From Paradesertivirga superstes (lineage in GTDB: Bacteria; Bacteroidota; Bacteroidia; Sphingobacteriales; Sphingobacteriaceae): 64,000 nt of DNA. Location: positions 1 through 64,000 of the forward strand of contig NZ_JBBJCN010000012.1 of NCBI RefSeq assembly GCF_037622515.1, given 5' to 3'. A model generated the notes under the pieces. It did not search any database. It was not told the DNA's origin and saw only the letters and a list, made by a program, of their open reading frames with translations. The translations under genes were made by a program, and so were the position numbers. Within the stretch, counting starts at the first letter, position 1, and each line of letters begins with the position of its first letter. This document shows, in pieces, positions 43,274 through 52,863 of this stretch.

Positions 43274-44713
43274 ATGGAAAACCTTGGATTGTACATAGTT
43301 ATTATACTGCTTCTTGTTGCCTATCATGTTGGTTTATGGAAATTATTTGTAAAAGCCGGCAGAGCAGGATGGGAGGCGCTTATTCCTGTTTACAGTTTCT
43401 ATATTATGCTAAAACTTACAGGAAGGCCCCTATGGTGGATGGTATTGTATTTTATCCCGGTCATAAATGTTATAGTAGGTATCGGAATATTAATTGATTT
43501 TGCTAAAAGTTTCGGGAAGTTTAGTTTCGGCGAACACGTTGCCAGCATTGTAATTCCTTTTTTCGCTTTTCCTGTATGGGGATTTGACAAAAAAACTCAA
43601 TATCTGGGTCAGTCTGCAACACAGACATTTAAAGAGAAATACGCATATAAGAAAACAGCCACCCGTGAATGGGCCGATGCAATTCTTTTTGCTGTTGTCG
43701 CAGCAACCCTGATCCGGAGCTTTTTATTGGAAGCGTATACCATTCCCACCGGTTCAATGGAAAAATCACTTCTTATTGGCGATTTTCTCTTTGTAAGTAA
43801 GGTGGATTATGGTCCCCGTATCCCGATGACACCCTTTGCATTTCCGTTCGCTCATCATACTATGCCTGTTACCGGCACAAAAGCTTATTGGGAAGGGCTG
43901 AGCCTTAAATACAGAAGACTGCCAGGATTTACAGATATAAAAAGGGGAGACGTTGTTGTGTTTAATTACCCTATGGATGCGGATGAACCCTATAACAGAC
44001 CTGTGGATAAGCGTGAAAATTATATTAAGCGCTGCCTGGGAATAGGGGGAGATACATTGAAAATTGTAAATACCCAGGTATTTATCAATGGTAAAGCTGC
44101 CGAAACTCCTCAATTCGGACAGTCGTCTTACTTTGTAATTACGGATGGTACAGATATTAATCCCAGCACTTTGCAGGATATGGATATTGAATATCAGCTT
44201 GAAGCTGCCAATACCTATGTCTTGTTTATGACTAAGGAAGAATCTGAAACCATCAAAAAATGGCCGATGATTAAATCGGTTATTCCAAGAATTATGGTTG
44301 CGGGTTATTATAATGCTCAAAGCCCTGTATATCCTCAGGATCCCCGTTTCAAATGGAATGAGGATAATTATGGACCGATTGTTATCCCTGCAAAAGGTAT
44401 GACCGTGAAACTTGACAGCACAACAATTCCAATCTATAAACGCGTGATTAGTGTTTACGAAGGGAACAAATTTGAAGAGAGAAACGGACAGGTTTTTATT
44501 AATGATAAACTATCTGATTCATATACCTTTAAAATGAATTACTACTGGATGATGGGCGATAACCGCCATAACTCATTAGACTCAAGGTTTTGGGGCTTTG
44601 TGCCGGAAGATCATATCGTTGGAAAGGCAAAGTTCATCTGGATGAGCTTTGATGCGAATGGTTCTCTTTTCGGGAAAATAAGGTGGAGCAGAATTTTTGA
44701 CGGGATACATTAA
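43274..44713 (+). CDS. lepB: Signal peptidase I with N-terminal membrane extension
   Basis: A 479-residue signal peptidase, longer than in E. coli. Residues 1-120 form a DUF5684-like hydrophobic extension ('AGRAGWEALIPVYSFYIMLK') with about three helices. The peptidase part follows: another helix near 137, nucleophile Ser161 in 'IPTGSMEKSLLIGDF', general base Lys252 in 'ENYIKRCLGIGGD', and 'MMGDNRHNSLDSRFWGFVP' near the end. A 60-residue insertion lies between the Lys and the C-terminal motif. It cleaves signal peptides of exported proteins. A strong terminator follows. Confidence 0.95.
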   Translation: MENLGLYIVIILLLVAYHVGLWKLFVKAGRAGWEALIPVYSFYIMLKLTGRPLWWMVLYFIPVINVIVGIGILIDFAKSFGKFSFGEHVASIVIPFFAFPVWGFDKKTQYLGQSATQTFKEKYAYKKTATREWADAILFAVVAATLIRSFLLEAYTIPTGSMEKSLLIGDFLFVSKVDYGPRIPMTPFAFPFAHHTMPVTGTKAYWEGLSLKYRRLPGFTDIKRGDVVVFNYPMDADEPYNRPVDKRENYIKRCLGIGGDTLKIVNTQVFINGKAAETPQFGQSSYFVITDGTDINPSTLQDMDIEYQLEAANTYVLFMTKEESETIKKWPMIKSVIPRIMVAGYYNAQSPVYPQDPRFKWNEDNYGPIVIPAKGMTVKLDSTTIPIYKRVISVYEGNKFEERNGQVFINDKLSDSYTFKMNYYWMMGDNRHNSLDSRFWGFVPEDHIVGKAKFIWMSFDANGSLFGKIRWSRIFDGIH

Positions 44714-44737
44714 GCATACCTGAACGTTTTTAGATTT

Positions 44738-44770
44738 AATCCGGAAGTGTAATGCTTCCGGATTTTTTTT
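44738..44770 (+). terminator. Intrinsic terminator after lepB
   Basis: AATCCGGAAG / CTTCCGGATT with a 7-base loop, followed by eight T. It ends at the stop codon of the convergent Rieske-FAD gene. Confidence 0.9.
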
Positions 44771-46332
44771 CAATCTGGGCCCTGACCAATCTCAACTTTT
44801 TGAAGCCCTTTACTGGCAGGACCTGTTAATACCTCACCATTAATAGCATACCTGGCGCCATGACAAGGGCAATCCCAGCTTTTTTCTGAATTATTCCAGT
44901 TAACAATACATTTAGCATGTGTGCAAACAGGATTTAAAGCATGGATTTCACCTGTTGCGTCTTTATATATCGCAAGTTTTTCATTTTTATATTCGACGAG
45001 CGCTCCACTGTCTAAGGGGATTTCATTTAAAGAGTGAATGTCTTTTGCCGATAAGCGGTCGGCAAAAAAGCGATACGCAACATCTGCATTTTCTTTGACA
45101 AAATCTGTAAATCCTGCAACAGGTTTAATCCTGCCAGGAGAAAACAGGTCGGCGTAGGGGTTAATATAGTCAAGTACAAGATCTCTAAGTATTTTACCAG
45201 AAATACTCCCCAATGTGATTCCATTACCGTTAAATCCGGTAGATACATAGACATCATTATCAAAACCCGGAAGTTTACCAATATAAGGCAGGCCATCAGC
45301 GGGTACATAATATTGAGCGGACCATTTAAATTCTACTGATGCACCCCTATAGTGGTGATGAACATATTCTTCGAGAGATTGGAAGGCCTGGTCGGGATTG
45401 CCATGTCCCGTTTTGTGATCTTCGCCCCCAATTACCAGATATTGCTGACCATTGATGTCATGTGTTCTAAAATAATGATACGGAACTTTCATGTCATAGG
45501 CCAAATCAAAAGGGTAGTTATTGCCGGCCAGCCTGACTCCTAATGAATAACTTCTGTATGGGGCACATCTGAAATGTAAGAGATTTATTCCCGGCGGAAT
45601 ATGTGTTGCGTATACAATTTTTTTTGCCTTAATTGATGTGTTATCCGCTTTAGCGATATGAAAATCTGAGCTTTTCTCGGTCGACTGGATTAAGGTGTTC
45701 TGTAAGATCAGGCCACCTTTTTTAGTAAATTCCAGAGCAAGGGCATAAATATATTTTAGCGGATGGATTTGTGCCTGTCTGTCAAACACAACTGCTTTTT
45801 TAAAGGGCACAGGTACTGGTATATTATCAGCCGGTTGCACAGGCACACCGGCTTTTATTGAAGCTTCTGATAGTTTATCAAGGTCTGAAGCTTCTTTCTC
45901 TGTTTCAGCATAGAGGAATCCTTTTTTATATGCAAAATCACAATCAATTTTATATTTAGTAACAAAGCCTGCCACCAGCTCAATTGCTTCTTTGCAGGCC
46001 ATGGCCACGGTTTTAGAGGCTTCCTCGCCAAAGTTTTTTTCAATGTGGTCGTACCCGATATCCAGAAAGGTATTGATATGTGCTGTTGTCCCTCCGGTAG
46101 TTCCATAGCCGATAGTATGGGCCTCTGCGAGGATGCAATTTTTCCCAGCTTCCTGTAAAAGCATTGCTGTAGTTATCCCGGTAATGCCACCTCCAATTAT
46201 CAGAACATCGTAAGTGGTCTCAGGGTTGTGTTTGCTGATATCACTTTGAACTGGCTCAATATTTTCCTGCCAAATGCTTTCTGTAATAGAATCGCGTGGA
46301 ATGCCTATTCTTATATTATCAGCTGTTTTCAT
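44770..46332 (-). CDS. FAD-dependent oxidoreductase with C-terminal Rieske domain
   Basis: A 520-residue fusion. The N-terminal part is a DAO-type flavoprotein: 'TYDVLIIGGGITGITTAMLL' binds FAD, and 'VYVSTGFNGNGITLGSISGK' is the second FAD contact. Residues about 430-520 form a Rieske [2Fe-2S] domain with Cys-x-His in 'NPVCTHAKCIVNW' and 'WDCPCHGARYAINGEVLTGPA' (Cys and His ligands). Family members are related to glycine/D-amino-acid oxidases but substrates are unknown. The Rieske domain would pass electrons onwards. It stands alone, with a convergent lepB. Confidence 0.9.
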   Translation of the reverse strand: MKTADNIRIGIPRDSITESIWQENIEPVQSDISKHNPETTYDVLIIGGGITGITTAMLLQEAGKNCILAEAHTIGYGTTGGTTAHINTFLDIGYDHIEKNFGEEASKTVAMACKEAIELVAGFVTKYKIDCDFAYKKGFLYAETEKEASDLDKLSEASIKAGVPVQPADNIPVPVPFKKAVVFDRQAQIHPLKYIYALALEFTKKGGLILQNTLIQSTEKSSDFHIAKADNTSIKAKKIVYATHIPPGINLLHFRCAPYRSYSLGVRLAGNNYPFDLAYDMKVPYHYFRTHDINGQQYLVIGGEDHKTGHGNPDQAFQSLEEYVHHHYRGASVEFKWSAQYYVPADGLPYIGKLPGFDNDVYVSTGFNGNGITLGSISGKILRDLVLDYINPYADLFSPGRIKPVAGFTDFVKENADVAYRFFADRLSAKDIHSLNEIPLDSGALVEYKNEKLAIYKDATGEIHALNPVCTHAKCIVNWNNSEKSWDCPCHGARYAINGEVLTGPASKGLQKVEIGQGPD

Positions 46333-46417
46333 AGTAAATGGTTTTACTGATAACCTTAAGAAAGACGAAGTGGTTTTTAAATTTCGGTTGGCAAGGACCA
46401 GAAAAAAGCCCTATAAG

Positions 46418-46447
46418 ATTTTAAACACTTATAGGGCCTTTAATAAT
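46418..46447 (-). terminator. Intrinsic terminator after manA
   Basis: GCCCTATAAG / CTTATAGGGC with a 10-base loop; on the minus strand it is followed by TTTTTT. It lies 48 bases after the manA stop. Confidence 0.85.
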
Positions 46448-46495
46448 TGCTTTATACGGAGGGATTACCCTGAAACTGCTTTGAAAAAACCGGGT

Positions 46496-47473
46496 TTAAC
46501 TTTCTATGAAACTTTCAAGAATCTTGAAGCCTGTGTTTGTTTGCAAGGTGATATGTTTAATTGAGGCAGGAACCAAAACACAATCTCCCATTCTCACATT
46601 TAAACTATTGTCGCCATAGGTTAAAGTATATGCTCCCTCAACACAAACATGTATCACAAAAGAATCAAAAGGATAATCTCTGTCGACAGAGTGATTAAAC
46701 TCTAAGATATTTGTGCTGAAATAAGGGCAGCGTACCACATTTATAGCTTCATTCAACTTTCTGTTATACTCTGATTTATATTCCGGATACACCTCATAAT
46801 CCAGAGCTGCCAGAGCCTCCTGGGTATGTAATTCCCGTTTGTTCCCTTTATCATCAACGCGGTCAAAATCGTAGATGCGGTAGGTTATGTCCGACGTTTG
46901 CTGAATTTCTGCAATTAAAAGTCCTTTACCGATCGTATGAACTCTCCCGGCTGGTAAAAAGAATACGTCGCCTGCTTTAACCTCTTCTTTATTAAGAATG
47001 TCATCAAGCTTTCCGGAATTTAATTTTTCAAGATAAACACCCTCGTTAACTTTCTGATTAAAACCGGCGATCAGTGAAGCTCCTTCGTCAGCCTGTATGA
47101 CATACCACATTTCAGTTTTTCCGAATGAATTATGACGTTTTTTTGCTAAAACATCATTGGGGTGAACCTGAATTGAAAGGTCATCATTCGCATCAATAAA
47201 TTTTACAAGGAGGGGGAATTCATTTCCAAATCGTTTATACACATTTTCTCCTACGAGATCACCTTTATATTTCTCAAGAAGGGAAGCGAGACTTTCACCC
47301 GCTAATGCTCCATTTTCAACAATAGATACATCTGATTTGACACCAGATATTTCCCATGTTTCTCCGCAATTAGGTAAAGAAGAAAAATCTTTTCCTAAAT
47401 AAGTCCTGATTTTCTGGCCGCCCCAGATTTTATCTTTAAAAATGGTTTTGAACTTTAATGGATATGTAGTCAT
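46496..47473 (-). CDS. manA: Mannose-6-phosphate isomerase, class I
   Basis: A 325-residue cupin-type isomerase interconverting mannose-6-phosphate and fructose-6-phosphate. 'IWGGQKIRTYLGKDF', 'PLLVKFIDANDDLSIQVHPND' (zinc ligands Gln and His; positions about 91-111), 'KTEMWYVIQADEGASL' (Glu ligand) and 'PAGRVHTIGKGLLIAEIQQTSD' (His ligand) are all present. The short form is typical of Bacteroidota and Firmicutes. It likely supplies mannose for surface sugars. The gene is single with its own terminator; a TATACTTG -7-like element precedes it. Confidence 0.95.
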   Translation of the reverse strand: MTTYPLKFKTIFKDKIWGGQKIRTYLGKDFSSLPNCGETWEISGVKSDVSIVENGALAGESLASLLEKYKGDLVGENVYKRFGNEFPLLVKFIDANDDLSIQVHPNDVLAKKRHNSFGKTEMWYVIQADEGASLIAGFNQKVNEGVYLEKLNSGKLDDILNKEEVKAGDVFFLPAGRVHTIGKGLLIAEIQQTSDITYRIYDFDRVDDKGNKRELHTQEALAALDYEVYPEYKSEYNRKLNEAINVVRCPYFSTNILEFNHSVDRDYPFDSFVIHVCVEGAYTLTYGDNSLNVRMGDCVLVPASIKHITLQTNTGFKILESFIES

Positions 47474-47574
47474 CGTAATTTAAAAGCTGCAAGTATAAGA
47501 ATAATGAGTATAAAAGCATCTATCCGCTGGTCAGCAACGCTTGAATTCCTGTATCTGGTTTTAAAATATACTGA

Positions 47575-48417
47575 TTAATCATCAAAGGAAGTATCTGCAG
47601 CGATTTTTTCCCATTCATTGATCTCTTCTTCTACAGATTTTAATTTGTTTCGGATGGCTTGTATTGCAACAGTGCCAAGAGGTAACCTCAATGGCGGATT
47701 TTCGCTGTTGACTACTTTAATTATTGCCCTGGCAGCTTTTTCAGGGTCTCCGGGCTGATTGCCGGAATAAGCTTGTATGGTTGAAATACGGGAACCCGCA
47801 GTTGGCGAATATTCTTCAATTACTTTTTCTGAACGGATCGACGAATCGCCTGCCCAGTTGGTGCGAAATGGCCCGGGTTCTACAATGGTTATTTTAATAT
47901 TTAGATGTTTTGTTTCCAGCGCCAGGGCTTCGCTAAAACCCTCCAGCGCAAACTTACTGGCATTATATAATCCCATGCCGGCCAATGATCTGAAACCAGC
48001 CATTGAGGAAATCTGTATAATGTGACCCGATTTTCTTTCGCGCATTAAAGGAAGTACTGCCTGTGTAAGGGCCAGAGCTCCAAAGAAGTTGGTTTCCATT
48101 TGCTGCCTTGCCTCATCCATGCTCACTTCTTCTATAGCACCAAACAGGCCGTATCCCGCATTATTTACTAAAATATCTATGGATCCAAAATTCAGAGTCG
48201 CCGTATTTAACACTCTTTGGAACGTCAAATGGTTATTCACATCCAATAATACGCCGAATGTTTGTTCTGGAACAAGTGCATCAAATTCTGCAACCTGCGC
48301 CTGTTTTCTAAGCGTTCCGATAACAATATCACCGCTCAGGGCGACTTCCTTAGCAAGAGCGCGACCCAAACCGCCTGAAACTCCTGTAATAAACCATACT
48401 CTTTGTGATTTTATCAT
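47575..48417 (-). CDS. SDR family oxidoreductase
   Basis: A 280-residue classical short-chain dehydrogenase. The NAD(P) motif 'TGVSGGLGRALAKEVA' (about 12-27), 'NNAGYGLFGAIEE', the catalytic Ser in 'IQISSMAGFRS' and Tyr-x3-Lys in 'LYNASKFALEGF' are complete, so it should be active. 'EPGPFRTNWAG' follows. The substrate is unknown. The gene is not in an operon with manA (102-base gap with no terminator seen). Confidence 0.92.
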   Translation of the reverse strand: MIKSQRVWFITGVSGGLGRALAKEVALSGDIVIGTLRKQAQVAEFDALVPEQTFGVLLDVNNHLTFQRVLNTATLNFGSIDILVNNAGYGLFGAIEEVSMDEARQQMETNFFGALALTQAVLPLMRERKSGHIIQISSMAGFRSLAGMGLYNASKFALEGFSEALALETKHLNIKITIVEPGPFRTNWAGDSSIRSEKVIEEYSPTAGSRISTIQAYSGNQPGDPEKAARAIIKVVNSENPPLRLPLGTVAIQAIRNKLKSVEEEINEWEKIAADTSFDD

Positions 48418-48615
48418 ATCGCAAAGAACATAAAAAACGATGATTTGATTTATATTAATGAATGATAATCAACCGCGCTGTTTATTTTGAAATAAATTAC
48501 GCTATTTGTCTGATTACCAGGTGAACCCTGATATTAAATGGATAGTAGGGATGTATCAGTTTACTCTGAACCTGATTAAGATGATAAAACGATGTGAAAT
48601 AAGGATAAAATGCTT

Positions 48616-48828
48616 CTAAATAAAGGTTCCTGCAGTCATAATAGCTCTTTTTAAATTTCCCCCAACCTCAATAACATTAATTGGATTTACTCTAAAGCAG
48701 CGATGATCTTCCTCAGCTATAAAGTATTCTCCAAAACGCACCTTGTCGCGTTTGATCTCTTCCCTGTCAACATCGGTAAGCTTCTTGACCAAATGTTGAG
48801 AATCTGTTTCGGATAATATCTTTTCCAT
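48616..48828 (-). CDS. Hypothetical 70-residue protein
   Basis: Not recognised. A small charged soluble protein ('MEKILSETDSQHLVKKL' helix, then 'KVRFGEYFIAEEDHRCFRV'). It has an ATG start and a clean frame in a region otherwise without genes; codon use looks native. Its position, isolated between the SDR and the beta-galactosidase genes, gives no clue to function. Confidence 0.5.
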   Translation of the reverse strand: MEKILSETDSQHLVKKLTDVDREEIKRDKVRFGEYFIAEEDHRCFRVNPINVIEVGGNLKRAIMTAGTFI

Positions 48829-49021
48829 CAGTTCCTTTCGTGTGTGTGATTACATAATAACAAATTACGAGCCAAGTAAATCTAGTATCGGCGGCTTCTA
48901 ACTATGAGTACGATAAATTTAAGGTAAATGTTGCGACAACTATAAAATATTTCAAGAATAATTTTATAAATCAGGCTATTAACGGGATCTGTGATTAATT
49001 AAGTCTCATAAAGGTATTTTT

Positions 49022-51364
49022 CTAAAAATTAAATTCATCGGGTTTAAAAAATATCCTGTAATTTTTAATCATTCCTGCGGTTTTTTTATCAGATCGGGGT
49101 AGGTAACGAAATCCTTTTATTTTAACACTCTCACCTAAATCCAGTACAATCTGGTGAGGATGTTTTGGCTTCCCGCCCACAGATTGACTTTGCCAAAATG
49201 TGGATTCCTGTAAATCAAAAACTTTATCAGCGGAGTTGTTAGAAGCTGTGGTTTCTTCACTGTCTGCATAAACAACTTTCCATTTTAGCCTTGAGACTGA
49301 TGCCCCGTCTTCACCGATAAGCTCCAGTTCTGCAATGGTAGTTAAATCATCCTTAGGATCGTGTGAGCTAAGAGCTTCTAAACAGAAATACCTGCCCTGG
49401 ACTGTTTTTCCAAAATTCACGTCTTTAAATCCCTCACCTGCAGGAAGGTATCCCGAAAAAACGGGTTCTTCAGCAGAAAGATCAAGAGTTTGACCTTCCT
49501 TTCTGCTTAAAAGGGAGGCATCCGGACTGATCTTGTCAAGAATAGGTGTGTTTAATCCTGAAACTGAAGCTTCCGAAGGCTGATCAAGATCTAAAATAAC
49601 AAGTTCATTTTTGCCTTTTTTAAGCCATGCCCCCGGGATGTATAAAGTTTGCTGTGGCCCGATTTTCCAAAATCTGCCCAGATTATACCCGTTTACCCAC
49701 ACCATTCCTTTTCCCCATGTGCTCATATCTAAAAAGGTGTCACCAATTTTATTCAGGTTAAAATTGCCTTTTCGCCATCCGGGGCCATTGAGACCAGCCG
49801 TTCTGAATTTCCTTCCGCTCTGAAATTTATAGTCAACGGGGAAATTGTAAACCAGCCAGTTTTTAAGCTCAGACGATTTTTTACCGTCACTAAGCTCTGC
49901 TTTATCAGTTATTCCCTTTCTGTCGATTATTGCTTTACCGTAGTTAACGCGGCCGGTTGCTTCTACAAGTATATCTAATCTTACATCAGAAGTGAAGGCT
50001 GGCAGTTCAACTGTATTATCACCTCTCCGCCGGTCTAATTTTCCAATTTGCTTCCCATCAATAAAAACCGCTGCCCAATCGTGTACTTCTGTTATAATTA
50101 ATTTTTGCTGTGATGCGGAAGAGGGGAGGGTGGTACGGTAAAGAATTCGTCCCCAACCCTGATCGAAATTTTCCATGGGCAGGATATTTTCGCTTCTGTT
50201 CGCCGCAGGTAAGTTTTCAAATAAGCCAGCACTCTGTTTTAATTCAAATTTTGGAATTTCTATGATCGGCATAACCGGCTTAGGGATATCACCGAGCGTT
50301 TCACCTGGTAAAAGATAGTTCTTAAGCAGATCGCGAACAGCGAAAAATTTTTCAGTAGTGTTACCCTGTTCTCCGATAGGAGCGTTATAATCATAGGACG
50401 TTGCCATAGCCGAATATGGCGGGGCGTTTGCGCCACCCCATTGACCGAAAGATGTGCCTCCATGGGCCATATACAGGCTAAAAGAGATTTTCCGGTCCAT
50501 CATGTCCTTCATACTTCCAATAAAGCTGTTTACAGACCGGGTTTCATGTGGCCGGCCCCAATGGTCAAACCATCCTGACCAATACTCGCTGCACATTAAA
50601 GGCGCATTCGGATATAATTCCTTGAAGGATTTGAATTGGTTATCAATATTTGATCCGGCGCCAAAATTTAGAGCCGTTGCAACGCCGTCCAGCTTGTACT
50701 TTTGAAAGTTTGAAGACCAATCGCATCTGAACAGCTGAACTTTATCAAATCCGGAGGCACGAACAGCATCTCGTATAGCTTCCATATAGCCCTGTTCGCT
50801 TCCAAAAGACGCATATTCATTTTCCACCTGAACCATAATAATGTTTCCGCCATTCTGTATTTGCAGAGGAGCCAGCTGTCTGGCTGCCTGGGTTAAAAAC
50901 TTTTTGGTGCGATCCATAAAATAGGGGTCGTTAAGGGTTCTGACCTGTACGTCTTTTTTCTTTAACAACCACCAGGGTAATCCGCCCATATCCCATTCTG
51001 CGCACACATAAGGTCCGGGGCGTACAATGCAATACATTCCGTTTTTTTGAACCAGGCGAACAAATTCGGCAACATCGTTCTGTCCTTTAAAATCGTAATT
51101 GCCTGGTTGTTGTTCATGTAAATTCCAGAACAGATATATACACACTGTATTCATTCCCATAGCTTTGCTAAGCTGAATACGATGCTCCCAGTATTGTTTA
51201 GGAATGCGGGGATAATGCAGCTCGGCAGCGCGGATTATAAATGGTTTTCCGTTTAAAAGGAACTCTTTATTGCCAAGGGTAAAATTTCCCGGCTGTTTTT
51301 TTTGTGAATAAGAGCTGAAAAAAACGAAAATAAGAAGGATTAAGGGGACAATGTGCTTCCTCAT
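49022..51364 (-). CDS. Secreted GH35 beta-galactosidase with C-terminal discoidin-like domain
   Basis: A 780-residue exported glycoside hydrolase. A signal peptide covers 1-20. The GH35 catalytic barrel is clear: 'YPRIPKQYWEHRI', 'RPGPYVCAEWDMGGLPWWLL' (positions 115-134), acid/base Glu183 in 'VQVENEYASFG' and nucleophile Glu260 in 'LMCSEYWSGWFDHWG'. Beta-sandwich jelly-roll modules follow ('WGKGMVWVNGYNLGRFWKIG'), and the last 130 residues (about 650-780, 'STFWQSQSV', 'HQIVLDLGESVKIKGFRYLP') resemble an F5/8 type C carbohydrate-binding domain. It probably removes terminal beta-galactose from plant glycans in the periplasm. No SusCD genes are close. Confidence 0.93.
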   Translation of the reverse strand: MRKHIVPLILLIFVFFSSYSQKKQPGNFTLGNKEFLLNGKPFIIRAAELHYPRIPKQYWEHRIQLSKAMGMNTVCIYLFWNLHEQQPGNYDFKGQNDVAEFVRLVQKNGMYCIVRPGPYVCAEWDMGGLPWWLLKKKDVQVRTLNDPYFMDRTKKFLTQAARQLAPLQIQNGGNIIMVQVENEYASFGSEQGYMEAIRDAVRASGFDKVQLFRCDWSSNFQKYKLDGVATALNFGAGSNIDNQFKSFKELYPNAPLMCSEYWSGWFDHWGRPHETRSVNSFIGSMKDMMDRKISFSLYMAHGGTSFGQWGGANAPPYSAMATSYDYNAPIGEQGNTTEKFFAVRDLLKNYLLPGETLGDIPKPVMPIIEIPKFELKQSAGLFENLPAANRSENILPMENFDQGWGRILYRTTLPSSASQQKLIITEVHDWAAVFIDGKQIGKLDRRRGDNTVELPAFTSDVRLDILVEATGRVNYGKAIIDRKGITDKAELSDGKKSSELKNWLVYNFPVDYKFQSGRKFRTAGLNGPGWRKGNFNLNKIGDTFLDMSTWGKGMVWVNGYNLGRFWKIGPQQTLYIPGAWLKKGKNELVILDLDQPSEASVSGLNTPILDKISPDASLLSRKEGQTLDLSAEEPVFSGYLPAGEGFKDVNFGKTVQGRYFCLEALSSHDPKDDLTTIAELELIGEDGASVSRLKWKVVYADSEETTASNNSADKVFDLQESTFWQSQSVGGKPKHPHQIVLDLGESVKIKGFRYLPRSDKKTAGMIKNYRIFFKPDEFNF

Positions 51365-51476
51365 TGGAATATCTTAGATGTTTTGTAAAAGCTCTAAGAT
51401 ATCAGATTTTAAGAAATGAAGTACACGCAAAAGTTTTTAGAAGTATTGTGCGTTGTGTGTATTACTAAACAATACT

Positions 51477-51692
51477 TTAATCAGCCAATTCCTGGCATTT
51501 AAAGCCGGCGGTTTCTAAAAGAGACTCTATTAATTCGGGGTCGAGATTGTTGGACACAATCCGTAATATATTATCACAGTCATCAAGGTCGAAGTTCCAG
51601 TGTTTAATGGTTGGTACAGCATCTAATAAGGGACTGACCTGCAAAATTTCTTCTTTTGCTGTAATGCTTGTTTTAAATACCAGTATATTCAT
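51477..51692 (-). CDS. Small HMA-like (ferredoxin-fold) protein, 71 residues
   Basis: Start taken at the ATG giving 'MNILVFKTSITAKEEILQVS'; a longer frame exists but its start has no support. The remaining 'IKHWNFDLDDCDNILRIVSN' and 'LIESLLETAGFKC' show the beta-alpha-beta pattern of heavy-metal-associated folds, without the CxxC metal motif. Proteins like this are common in Bacteroidota without known role. It is third in a likely unit with the ECF sigma factor and the membrane protein upstream. Confidence 0.65.
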   Translation of the reverse strand: MNILVFKTSITAKEEILQVSPLLDAVPTIKHWNFDLDDCDNILRIVSNNLDPELIESLLETAGFKCQELAD

Positions 51693-51726
51693 AAATCCGC
51701 TTCTTAAAATCATGATTTTTACCTGT

Positions 51727-52071
51727 TTAATTATTAATAGTGGGGTTTGTATCTCCCTCAGAGCGTTTTCTGTTCCAGCCACACATCCGTTCCTTCATTT
51801 CGGTTCTGAATTTTTGTCGTTCATCAGGGCTTATGGCTCCGCATTTGTGCCTCATCCATCCGGATTTTCTTCCTCCTTTACCAAAACCAAAAAGTATTTT
51901 GGATAAAATAAAAATGCCCATCGCCTGCCAGAATGTTATTGCTTTTACATCCAGTATTTCCGGAAGCAAATTATTCCATAATGTCATTACAATTAAGCTT
52001 ATTAACGAAAGGAAAGCGACTATCGCTACAGGTATAAAAACAAATCGTCCTTTATAAAATATTTCTCTCAT
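51727..52071 (-). CDS. Small membrane protein downstream of an ECF sigma factor
   Basis: A 114-residue protein with two helices ('FVFIPVAIVAFLSLISLIVMTL' at about 10-31 and 'FWQAMGIFILSKILFGF' at about 47-63) and a basic, Cys-containing cytoplasmic tail ('GWMRHKCGAISPDERQKF'). It follows the sigma gene by 8 bases. It is not a standard FecR- or RsiW-type anti-sigma factor, but its position makes a regulatory link possible. Not otherwise recognised. Confidence 0.75.
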   Translation of the reverse strand: MREIFYKGRFVFIPVAIVAFLSLISLIVMTLWNNLLPEILDVKAITFWQAMGIFILSKILFGFGKGGRKSGWMRHKCGAISPDERQKFRTEMKERMCGWNRKRSEGDTNPTINN

Positions 52072-52079
52072 GGTTTGTG

Positions 52080-52643
52080 TTAAATTTCTGTTATTTCTTT
52101 ATATAACTGCTTTAATCGCTTGCGCAAATGCAGCACAGCATAGCGTTTCCTTGATACAAGTGTGCTGATATTCTCTCCGGTCCGTGTGGCAATTTCCTGG
52201 AAAGGAACATCGTCCAGCTCATGCAAAATGAACACCTCTTTCTGTTCTTCAGGCAATTCTTCAAGAGCCAGAAATAATTGTTCCCAGAACATATTGCGGA
52301 AATACTCCGTTTCAGGGGTTTTGCCTTCTGTCAGCAGCAAAGCTTTAAGGTCCAGACTATCTTCTTCATCGGTGAAACTGTCATCCAGCCGCAATTCGCT
52401 TTTCTTTTTGTGTTTATCGATGATTTTATTCCTGGCAACCCTGTAAAGCCACGCGCCTGTTTGCTCAATTGGCTCAGAATTGATGACCGAGCTTAGCTGG
52501 TACCAAACGTCCTGTAAAATATCTTCGGCATCAGCATCACTTTTCACCCGTTTTCGGATAAATCCTAACAACCCTTTACCGTATTCTTTTATAGATTTCA
52601 GTATATGATTGTTTTTCTCTTCGGGCATTACTACGCTAAGCAA
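52080..52643 (-). CDS. ECF-type RNA polymerase sigma factor
   Basis: A 187-residue sigma-70 family protein. Region 2: 'GFIRKRVKSDADAEDILQDV' with 'WLYRVARNKIIDKHKK'; region 4: 'LPEEQKEVFILHELDDVPF' and 'EIATRTGENISTLVSRKRYA', a clear helix-turn-helix. A second Met at residue 6 ('MPEEKNN') is an alternative start. It lies at the head of a unit with a small membrane protein and an HMA-like protein. No classic anti-sigma gene is adjacent. Confidence 0.92.
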   Translation of the reverse strand: MLSVVMPEEKNNHILKSIKEYGKGLLGFIRKRVKSDADAEDILQDVWYQLSSVINSEPIEQTGAWLYRVARNKIIDKHKKKSELRLDDSFTDEEDSLDLKALLLTEGKTPETEYFRNMFWEQLFLALEELPEEQKEVFILHELDDVPFQEIATRTGENISTLVSRKRYAVLHLRKRLKQLYKEITEI

Positions 52644-52863
52644 AATCTCTTGTTTTGTTAAGAAGACGAATCAGGATGGAAAACATTTTAAATTATTTTT
52701 CATTTTTCTTAAGATGATCGAATTCTCCTAATTGTTACAAAATCCAAAACATGGATCAAAGAAAAAGAATTGATTGACAACCCTATGTCAGCAGGAAAAC
52801 TATTTTTCAAAATCGGACCTGTTTTCTAAAAGAAAGATTCTGCCTGATCTTTAAATAAAACAA

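Noticed and set aside
43766..44320. Long minus-strand frame of 184 codons inside lepB
   Set aside because: Antisense to the conserved signal peptidase; His/Ile-rich shadow composition and no motif.
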